From Macrostomum hystrix (lineage: Eukaryota; Platyhelminthes; Macrostomidae), in assembly GCA_950097015.1 (NCBI GenBank), contig CATNEN010000039.1, positions 10,572,001-10,636,000 of the forward strand: 64,000 bases of DNA. Reading direction: 5' to 3'. Below, one piece after another: positions 56,201 through 64,000 of the stretch; position 1 is the stretch's first letter, and the number at the start of each line of letters is the position of its first letter. Below the pieces are notes generated by a model that was not told the DNA's origin, did not search any database, and was given only the letters and a program-made list of their open reading frames with translations. Both the position numbers and the translations under genes were made by a program.

Positions 56201-57740
56201 TTTATCTGTGTGAACAGATATATACGATAGACTAATCAGATAAAAGTACAACCTAGACACAAAATACTTACATTGAATAAAAGTACAACCTGAATGCGAA
56301 AGACTATTAGTGGACAAAGTACATCGCAAATGCAACAATCACAAAGTACAAAAGTACATTTTAATATGCTAATTATTTATTACGGTAATACCATTTAGGG
56401 AAAATGGTGTAATCTCATTTGGAATAAAAGTACATTTCATTAGATTTCCCAATCTGATTAGAACTTTAGGTTAGTAGCGTTGTTTTGTTTCAAGAACGAC
56501 TCAAAACGCATATGCAAGGCATTTTCTAGTTAGCTGTTGTCTCAAATCTTTGAGTCTGTGAGCATACAGAATATTAAGAAGATTTCCTCACCTGAAAGAC
56601 GCCAGCAGCTGCTCGGTGCCGGCCCAACAGAAAAAGCGACCGAGCCACCTGTTTAAGATTGTTGACAGACGCCGGATTGAGTAGGGCGCATTGCTGAAAA
56701 GCGTCCATGCTCTCCTGGATGCGACCTCTTTGGCGCAGAATTAGGCCCTGAACGTAGCTGCCAGGGGAGGGGGCGATTTCTCGAGGTGAAATTAGAATAA
56801 AAATAGCTGAATTAAAAACGAATATAAACAAAAAATTGGTGGAATGCCCATTGATTGCAGGACGAATGAAATGTACAATAAGCGTGAGGTGGATGAAAGG
56901 TACAATATTGGCGTGAGGTGGATGAAATGCAGTATATTAGCGTGAGGTGGATTAAATGTACAGAATTGGCGTGAGGTGGATGAAATGTACAGTATTGGCG
57001 TGAGGTGGATGAAATGTACATTATTGGCGTGAGGTGGATGAAATGTACAGTATTGGCGTGAGGTGGATGAAATGTACAGTATTGGCGTGAGGTGGATGAA
57101 ATGTACAGTATTGGCGTGAGGTGGATGAAATGTACAGTATTGGCGTGAGGTGGATGAAATGTACAGTATTGGCGTGAGGTGGATGAAATGTACAGTATTG
57201 GCGTGAGGTGGATGAAATGTACAGAATTGGCGTGAGGTGGATGAAATGTACAGTATTGGCGTGAGGTGGATGAAATGTACAGTATTGGCGTGAGGTGGAT
57301 GAAAAGTACAGTATTGGTGTGAGGTGGATGAAATGTACAGTACTATAGTATCAGCGTTGTTGGATGAAATGTATACTACTCGGGAGGAGCGTACAGGAAG
57401 TGAGAGTGTCTACTCACAGAGCATACTCGCACAGGTTGCCACTCTCAACCAGCTGCTCTTTGATCAGGCGCATGCAAGAGTCGAATTCGCCGCGCACATA
57501 GTGCATGTGAATCAGCCAATTGCTGCGCTCAACCTGCGGCAGTTCCGGCGGCTTGCGCCCCTGCGGCCCGCCAGCTTGGGACTTCGGGGGGCCGCCGCTG
57601 CCACCACCGCTAGGATCCTTTGAAGATGGCGGCGGCGGCGGCTGCTGCGCTGACGCGCCCGACCCAACAACGCCGCCATTTTGATCGTCGCTACGAACAT
57701 TACTAGCTCGTCCGCCAGGGGATTTAGCTTTGCTAGACAT
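53267..57740 (-). CDS. BBS4: BBS4, tetratricopeptide subunit of the BBSome
   Basis: Six minus-strand exons with all phases consistent: 57740-57418, 56757-56592, 55987-55785, 55691-55490, 54544-54204 and 53672-53267. The product is 546 residues (human 519). After a low-complexity N-terminus (Pro/Gly/Ser-rich, residues 1-65) come the family landmarks: [20 protein letters not shown] joined to [82 protein letters not shown] and [20 protein letters not shown]. These are the TPR array. The C-terminal tail is Ala/Pro-rich and divergent. BBS4 helps the BBSome load and move cargo at cilia and the centriolar satellites. Introns 1, 4 and 5 hold different minisatellites, and intron 4 also holds a candidate MITE. 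Confidence 0.96.
53725..54180. repeat. 29-bp repeat in BBS4 intron 5
   Basis: About 16 units of actgataatcctcaaactga plus tcccagctc. Confidence 0.94.
54605..55005. repeat. 24-bp repeat in BBS4 intron 4
   Basis: Units of gggtaaaatggcagggtgaa plus tggc, with cactttg variants. The repeat resumes for a few bases at 55429, after the inserted MITE-like block. Confidence 0.93.
55007..55428. mobile_element. Candidate MITE inserted in the BBS4 intron repeat
   Basis: A unique block of about 420 bp interrupts the 24-bp repeat. Its ends are similar in inverted orientation: ccctgtaaaaaattagg on the left, and ccctattttttagcggg on the right, which reads cccgctaaaaaataggg inverted. The flanks on both sides read atggcgggtaa. 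Because that is also the repeat unit, a true target duplication cannot be distinguished. There is no coding capacity. Confidence 0.5.
55988..56591. other. BBS4 intron 2
   Basis: AT-rich intron with a loose dispersed aaaagtacat motif (56040-56430), including a short tandem of cctatcctat. Less regular than the arrays in the other introns. Confidence 0.6.
56850..57345. repeat. 29-bp repeat in BBS4 intron 1
   Basis: About 17 units of ggcgtgaggtggatgaaatg plus tacagtatt. Confidence 0.94.
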
Positions 57741-58043
57741 TGTCCGCGGGGTTTTTTTATTTCTATTCTTTAAACAAATCGTGGATCGCTGCTGCACGCG
57801 AAAGATTCCTGGAATTTAAGACGATTCCTGTGACGATTCCTGCTAGGATACGAAGCCTACAATGTACGAGCGCCCGTAAGTTAAAATCAAGAAAGAATAA
57901 ACACACAGCACTGTGGCAGTTGTTAAAATGCAAAATAATCTAATTTATTGAAACTAACACAACAAAGTCTGGCAGAAACCAGATGCAAATATTGTAAGGT
58001 TAAAAATTAATTAATAAAAATATTAGTTTAGACTGGAAAATTT
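57741..58043. other. Spacer between BBS4 and the next gene
   Basis: About 300 bp that should hold the BBS4 promoter and the 3' UTR of the upstream gene. A minus-strand AATAAA lies at about 57944-57949. Confidence 0.45.
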
Positions 58044-58451
58044 TCAAGGCTCAGGTTTGCGACCCTTGAGCAAGCCGGATTTGCCTTTGTCGCCCTGGAA
58101 ATAGCGGTCCATTTTAGCCACAAGGGTCTCAGGCCAGCCGGTGAATGCCAGTAGTGTACAAGAGAGCAGGGTGACAATAATCAGCTTGGAAATCCAGTCC
58201 ATGGAGTGCCGTTCGAAATCATAGAAATCATTGTAGCGCAATTTCGGCGGTTGCGGCTGCGACTCAATCGGGCGCTGCTGCTGCTGCAGTGTCGCATTGT
58301 CTAGCCTGGCCTGCCTGCTCTCCAAGCCGGATGTTGAGAGGTACTGTCTATGGTAGAGACCTGGTCTAACCAACGAGAGGCCACTTCTGAAGAGGCGGCA
58401 ACTATTCAATTTTAGTTGATTGGCTGATATTGCTGACATTGTTTGAACCAT
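58044..58451 (-). CDS. Small predicted mitochondrial membrane protein, 135 aa
   Basis: Minus-strand frame with ATG at 58451 and a second in-frame Met four codons later. The first 45 residues are basic, with Ser, Leu and Arg and no acids (KLNSCRLFRSGLSLVRPGLY), typical of a mitochondrial presequence. A Gln/Pro linker follows, then YNDFYDFERHSMDWISKL running into a single hydrophobic helix (IIVTLLSCTLLAFTGW), and a basic C-terminus. The layout resembles small inner-membrane subunits or assembly factors, but I cannot name the family. An acceptor (actttttttcag) lies about 10 nt before the ATG, so the 5' end is spliced. That could be a cis intron spanning the 3.5-kb satellite upstream, or a spliced leader added in trans. 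Confidence 0.7.
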   Translation of the reverse strand: MVQTMSAISANQLKLNSCRLFRSGLSLVRPGLYHRQYLSTSGLESRQARLDNATLQQQQRPIESQPQPPKLRYNDFYDFERHSMDWISKLIIVTLLSCTLLAFTGWPETLVAKMDRYFQGDKGKSGLLKGRKPEP

Positions 58452-58487
58452 AGGAAAACCTGAAAAAAAGTAATATATTTTTATTTT

Positions 58488-61400
58488 TCATTAGTGACAT
58501 CCTAAGGGTCTCATTAGTGACATCCTAAGGGTCTCATTAGTGACATCCTGAGTGTCTCATTAGTGACATCCTGAGTGTCTTATTAGTGACATCCTGAGTG
58601 TCTTATTAGTGACATCCTGAGTGTCTCATTAGTGACATCCTGAGTGTCTAATCAGTGACATCCTGAGTGTCTAATCAGTGACATCCTGAGTGTCTAATCA
58701 GTGACATCCTGAGTGTCTAATCAGTGGCATCCTGAGTGTCTAATCAGTGACATCCTGAGTGTCTAATCAGTGGCATCCTGAGTGTCTAATCAGTGGCATC
58801 CTGAGGGTCTAATTAGTGACATCCTGAGTGTCTAATCAGTGACATCCTGAGTGTCTAATCAGTGACATCCTGAGTGTCTAATCAGTGACATCCTGAGTGT
58901 CTAATCAGTGGCATCCTGAGTGTCTAATCAGTGACATCCTGAGTGTCTAATCAGTGGCATCCTGAGTGTCTAATCAGTGGCATCCTGAGTGTCTCATTAG
59001 TGACATCCTGAGTGTCTTATTAGTGACATCCTGAGTGTCTAATCAGTGGCATCCTGAGTGTCTAATCAGTGGCATCCTGAGTGTCTCATTAGTGACATCC
59101 TGAGTGTCTAATCAGTGACATCCTGAGTGTCTAATCAGTGGCATCCTGAGTGTCTAATCAGTGACATCCTGAGGGTCTAATTAGTGACATCCTGAGTGTC
59201 TAATCAGTGACATCCTGAGGGTCTAATTAGTGACATCCTGAGTGTCTAATCAGTGACATCCTGAGGGTCTAATTAGTGACATCCTGAGGGTCTCATTAGT
59301 GGCATCCTGAGTGTCTCATTAGTGACATCCTGAGTGTCTTATTAGTGACATCCTGAGTGTCTAATCAGTGGCATCCTGAGTGTCTAATCAGTGGCATCCT
59401 GAGTGTCTCATTAGTGACATCCTGAGTGTCTAATCAGTGACATCCTGAGTGTCTAATCAGTGGCATCCTGAGTGTCTCATTAGTGACATCCTGAGTGTCT
59501 TATTAGTGACATCCTGAGTGTCTAATCAGTGACATCCTGAGGGTCTAATCAGTGGCATCCTGAGGGTCTAATCAGTGGCATCCTGAGTGTCTAATCAGTG
59601 ACATCCTGAGTGTCTAATCAGTGGCATCCTGAGTGTCTAATCAGTGGCATCCTGAGTGTCTAATCAGTAGCATCCTGAGTGTCTAATCAGTGGCATCCTG
59701 AGTGTCTCATTAGTGACATCCTGAGTGTCTAATCAGTGACATCCTGAGTGTCTCATTAGTGAAATCCTGAGTGTCTAATCAGTGACATCCTGAGTGTCTA
59801 ATCAGTGACATCCTGAGTGTCTAATCAGTGACATCCTGAGGGTCTAATTAGTGACATCCTGAGTGTCTAATCAGTGACATCCTGAGGGTCTAATTAGTGA
59901 CATCCTGAGGGTCTCATTAGTGGCATCCTGAGGGTCTCACTAGTGACATCCTGAGGGTCTCATTAGTGACATCCTGAGTGTCTAATCAGTGACATCCTGA
60001 GGGTCTAATCAGTGGCATCCTGAGGGTCTAATCAGTGGCATCCTGAGTGTCTAATCAGTGACATCCTGAGTGTCTAATCAGTGGCATCCTGAGTGTCTAA
60101 TCAGTGGCATCCTGAGTGTCTAATCAGTAGCATCCTGAGTGTCTAATCAGTGGCATCCTGAGTGTCTTATTAGTGACATCCTGAGTGTCTAATCAGTGAC
60201 ATCCTGAGGGTCTAATCAGTGGCATCCTGAGGGTCTAATCAGTGGCATCCTGAGTGTCTAATCAGTGACATCCTGAGTGTCTAATCAGTGGCATCCTGAG
60301 TGTCTAATCAGTGGCATCCTGAGTGTCTAATCAGTAGCATCCTGAGTGTCTAATCAGTGGCATCCTGAGTGTCTCATTAGTGACATCCTGAGTGTCTAAT
60401 CAGCGACATCCTGAGTGTCTCATTAGTGAAATCCTGAGTGTCTAATCAGTGACATCCTGAGTGTCTAATCAGTGACATCCTGAGTGTCTAATCAGTGACA
60501 TCCTGAGTGTCTCATTAGTGACATCCTGATTGTCTAATCAGTGACATCCTGAGTGTCTAATCAGTGACATCCTGAGGGTCTAATTAGTGACATCCTGAGT
60601 GTCTAATCAGTGACATCCTGAGGGTCTAATTAGTGACATCCTGAGTGTCTAATCAGTGACATCCTGAGGGTCTAATTAGTGACATCCTGAGGGTCTCATT
60701 AGTGGCATCCTGAGTGTCTCATTAGTGACATCCTGAGTGTCTTATTAGTGACATCCTGAGTGTCTAATCAGTGGCATCCTGAGTGTCTAATCAGTGGCAT
60801 CCTGAGTGTCTCATTAGTGACATCCTGAGTGTCTAATCAGTGACATCCTGAGTGTCTAATCAGTGGCATCCTGAGTGTCTCATTAGTGACATCCTGAGTG
60901 TCTTATTAGTGACATCCTGAGTGTCTAATCAGTGACATCCTGAGGGTCTAATCAGTGGCATCCTGAGGGTCTAATCAGTGGCATCCTGAGTGTCTAATCA
61001 GTGACATCCTGAGTGTCTAATCAGTGGCATCCTGAGTGTCTAATCAGTGGCATCCTGAGTGTCTAATCAGTAGCATCCTGAGTGTCTAATCAGTGGCATC
61101 CTGAGTGTCTCATTAGTGACATCCTGAGTGTCTAATCAGTGACATCCTGAGTGTCTCATTAGTGAAATCCTGAGTGTCTAATCAGTGACATCCTGAGTGT
61201 CTAATCAGTGACATCCTGAGTGTCTAATCAGTGACATCCTGAGTGTCTCATTAGTGACATCCTGATTGTCTAATCAGTGACATCCTGAGTGTCTAATCAG
61301 TGACATCCTGAGGGTCTAATTAGTGACATCCTGAGTGTCTAATCAGTGACATCCTGAGGGTCTAATTAGTGACATCCTGAGGGTCTCATTAGTGGCATCC

Positions 61401-61978
61401 TGAGGGTCTCACTAGTGACATCCTGAGGGTCTCATTAGTGACATCCTGAGTGTCTAATCAGTGACATCCTGAGGGTCTCATTAGTGACATCCTGAGTGTC
61501 TCATTAGTGACATCCTGAGTGTCTAATCAGTGGCATCCTGAGTGTCTAATCAGTGGCATCCTGAGTGTCTAATCAGTGACATCCTGAGTGTCTAATCAGT
61601 GGCATCCTGAGGGTCTCATTAGTGACATCCTGAGTGTCTAATCAGTGGCATCCTGAGTGTCTAATCAGTGGCATCCTGAGGGTCTAATCAGTGGCATCCT
61701 GAGGGTCTCATTAGTGGCATCCTGAGGGTCTCACTAGTGACATCCTGAGGGTCTCATTAGTGACATCCTGAGTGTCTAATCAGTGACATCCTGAGGGTCT
61801 CATTAGTGACATCCTGAGTGTCTCATTAGTGACATCCTGAGGGTCTTATTAGTGACATCCTGAGTGTCTAATCAGTGGCATCCTGAGGGTCTCATTAGTG
61901 ACATCCTGAGGGTCTCATTAGTGACATCCTGAGGGTCTCATTAGTGACATTCTGAGGGTCTCATTAGTGGCATCCTAA
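58488..61978. repeat. 23-bp satellite, 3.5 kb
   Basis: About 150 units of tgtctaatcagtgacatcct plus gag, with subtypes (tcattagtgac, cagtggcatc, gagggtc). Rare markers such as cagtagcatcctgag recur near 59660, 60120, 60330 and 61070, showing blocks of several hundred bases duplicated within the array. Confidence 0.96.
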
Positions 61979-62331
61979 ATGTATCATTTGAGTCATTCTA
62001 AATTTCCCAAAAAGTTTGAATCAGTCAAGAAAATGTGAAAGTTGATTCACAAGTGGCTCACAAAAACTCACCAGATGTAGCAAAATAAGATCAACAAAAA
62101 TATATATTGGCCTTGTATGTCAATTTTTAACTGTACCAAAAAGCAACACCGCAGGAACAGGTGTGTAATGTCACCGCTCAGACCAAAACTAGCTCGTATA
62201 TGACGCGATGGAAGATTTTCATAAAAATGCATCATAAAATTTTCAATTCTTTCCAGTCTTGCTTTTGTTGTCGATTGCAACAATTTATATAGAAATGCCC
62301 TAGGTACGATTTCCATTTCAAAATGTGTCGA
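61979..62331. other. 3' flank of DPH2, no gene seen
   Basis: AT-rich unique DNA between the satellite and the DPH2 stop codon. An 82-codon minus-strand frame here has no recognisable domain. Confidence 0.45.
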
Positions 62332-64000
62332 CTAGAACTTGTCTTTACAATCTGCGGCCTGACGGCTAGCTGTGGTCTCATCCGAGTCGTATCTGATTGC
62401 CAAACCGCTGCGGCCCTGCTCCAGACGCGCCACAGGCGTGGCCCCCAGCTGCGGGTCGAGGCCCCTCCAGCTGCGATTGGTCAGGAACTCGGAGGCTGGC
62501 AGTGCCACCTGCAGATTGCCGTTGCGTAGAACCAGCTGCGAAATGGAGGGCGCAGTTTAGGTCCCATATTAGGGGATAAGTTATCCAACTCCGCTGGACA
62601 ATGTTTGGGATTAGGAAAGAAAGGATAATCACCATCCACTGGGGATTAGGAGACAAGAAGATAATCACCATTCAAGGGGATTAGAAAGATAATCACAACT
62701 AATCCACAATTTAAGGGGATTAGGAGACAGGGGATAATTATTATCTAAGGGGATTAGGAGACAAGGGGATAATCATTATCCAAGGGGATTAGGAGACGGG
62801 GCGGGGATGAAGACTCCCAAAGGAGATTAGCAGATAAGGTGAATCCGCACGTGATTAGGCGATGAGGGATATTTGTCACATAGGATTAAAGATTCAAAAT
62901 CCCACATTAGAGGGGTCAAGAACCAACAAAATTCAGCCTCTACAAACCTGTCCCTTTTTGTCGCCGTCGCCCTCAGACTCCGCCGTTGGTATCGGGGGCT
63001 GGACAAAACTCCGGCCGCCGGGCAGACAGTCGGCAAAGTCCACACAATAGGCGTACTCGAATTCTCTATTAGGATTAAGCGCCCGTTCCAGTTCGACCAT
63101 AGACAGCAGCGGCTGGAAATAGTCCCTGGAGTCGAGCAGGGCGCGCAGGTAGCAACCGATGAGGGCGAAGGCGTCAATGTCGGCATAGTTAGCCAGCTTG
63201 GCCGGGTTAATGCGGCCTACGCTGACAATGTAGGGCAATCGGCCAGCGGAATGGACAAGCTTCAACGCGTAGTCTAGCGAAGGCGTCAGCGATTCGACGC
63301 AGCCGCAGAGAAGCAGGCCCACACGGCGGGCCTCCTTGGCTTTACTGCTTAACAGGAGGCGCCGTTTGAAGCGTCGATCAGTGTCGATCCGGTCGACGCT
63401 GGACACTGAGTAAGCCTTAGAGTCTGGCGCAGTCTGACAGACGCACTGATAGACTGGACCGATATTTAGGAAGGCCAGACCGACGGCAACGCCTAGCAAC
63501 GAATCGGCGTCCGTAGTAACGTGAATCACGTACCTATTACGGTTTCGATTTTCGTCTTTAGGAAAGAAATCTTCTGGCACCCAGCGACCGCATAGAAACC
63601 GAGCAGAAGAGCGATCAGATTCGCTAGCCAGGGGACCTGGCGTTGCCAGGTGCACATCGAAGCCCTTCGGTAGCCTAGCAACCAGGCAGTCGCGAGTAGC
63701 GGTCAAAACTGAAGCGTGTAGAGCGCCTGGCGCGATTAGCAACAGGCTGCCAGGCTCGTCGCCGCGGTCTTGGCCATAGACACTAGCCAGAATGGCACCA
63801 GCCAGTTGCTGGGCCGAATTCTCGGCTGCGTCCTTGCCAACGGAGCCCAAGACGTAGTGCACTGGCAGGTGCGGGCACCGGCTGAAACAGGCGTCGCCGT
63901 AGTGGATTACGGCTGCGCAGCCGCAGTGGGCGGCGGTGACGCAATCCACGCAGCAGCTGTCCGTGTCAGCCAGCAGACGCAGCTGCACAGATTTAGCCTG
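62332..64000 (-). CDS. DPH2: Diphthamide biosynthesis protein 2 (3' part)
   Basis: Minus-strand gene running off the window. The large exon ends at 62948 (donor gtttgt) and the last exon is 62535-62332 (68 codons with stop); the phases agree. The large exon shows the DPH1/DPH2 fold: a SCCVD cysteine segment followed by an HYGDACFSR segment, LPVHYVLG, a middle domain, then ARRVGLLLCGC, PYIVSVGRINPAKLANYADIDAFALIGC and an FVQP segment. The last exon has ASEFLTNRSWRGLDPQLGATPV, the conserved DPH2 tail. DPH2 pairs with DPH1 in the iron-sulphur, SAM-dependent first step of diphthamide synthesis on elongation factor 2. An acceptor-like tgtgcag near 63983 may be the true 5' edge of this exon. The intron carries a ggggattaggagac repeat. 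Confidence 0.94.
62600..62830. repeat. Imperfect repeat in the last DPH2 intron
   Basis: Units of about 30 bp around aaggggattaggagacaagg plus gataatcacc. Confidence 0.85.

Noticed and set aside
14000-62000. CRISPR-like arrays of regular short repeats
   Set aside because: Units are head to tail with no unique spacers, in a eukaryotic intron and spacer setting with no cas genes.

Overview
This is a eukaryotic, invertebrate (bilaterian) nuclear window. The genes have GT-AG introns, some as short as about 50 bp. They include a cilium gene (BBS4), a fused nitrilase-FHIT gene as known from several invertebrates, RPL35, DPH2, a ZFYVE21 orthologue, a C-type-lectin-like gene and an Ig/FN3 membrane protein. 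The phylum cannot be fixed from the window; a flatworm or other spiralian is possible but is only a guess. Exons are GC-rich. Introns and spacers are filled with minisatellites, a different one in almost every intron.

Layout: 1-1250 tandem repeats and unrecognised DNA; 1256-2698 (+) 3' part of an Ig/FN3 transmembrane protein gene; 3540-4930 low-complexity repeats. From 4931 to 12972 lies a complete 8,042-bp DNA transposon of the CACTA/EnSpm-like (CMC) type. It has 21-bp perfect terminal inverted repeats and a TA target duplication, and it sits inside a 20-bp satellite whose unit is restored exactly if the element is removed. It carries three plus-strand genes: a Tnp2-type transposase, a small protein ending in a CtIP/Sae2-like domain, and a spliced coiled-coil plus BEN-domain protein. 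The CtIP-like gene is bracketed by an 89-bp inverted repeat.

Next come NitFhit (13430-17551, minus) and RPL35 (20172-20780, minus), with large tandem arrays between and after them. From 23.5 to 33.4 kb the DNA is AT-rich and gene-poor, with minisatellites, a tRNA-derived SINE, two copies of a 0.3-kb MITE and a dead mariner fragment. ZFYVE21 (33379-37811, plus) follows. A secreted lectin-like cluster lies at 40018-45642 (minus), with a frameshifted relative at 51547-51862 (plus). An unrecognised single-exon membrane protein lies at 46897-47613 (minus). BBS4 (53267-57740, minus), a small predicted mitochondrial membrane protein (58044-58451, minus) with a 3.5-kb array upstream, and the 3' part of DPH2 (62332 to the edge, minus) close the window.

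The host genes are unrelated housekeeping, ciliary and secreted genes, not an operon. The one set that looks functionally linked is the transposon's cargo: transposase, a putative DNA-end-processing cofactor and a putative DNA-binding BEN protein. That is the strongest candidate here for an undescribed system. Exon boundaries were set by eye from splice consensus, reading-frame phase and similarity to remembered families; no database search was run.
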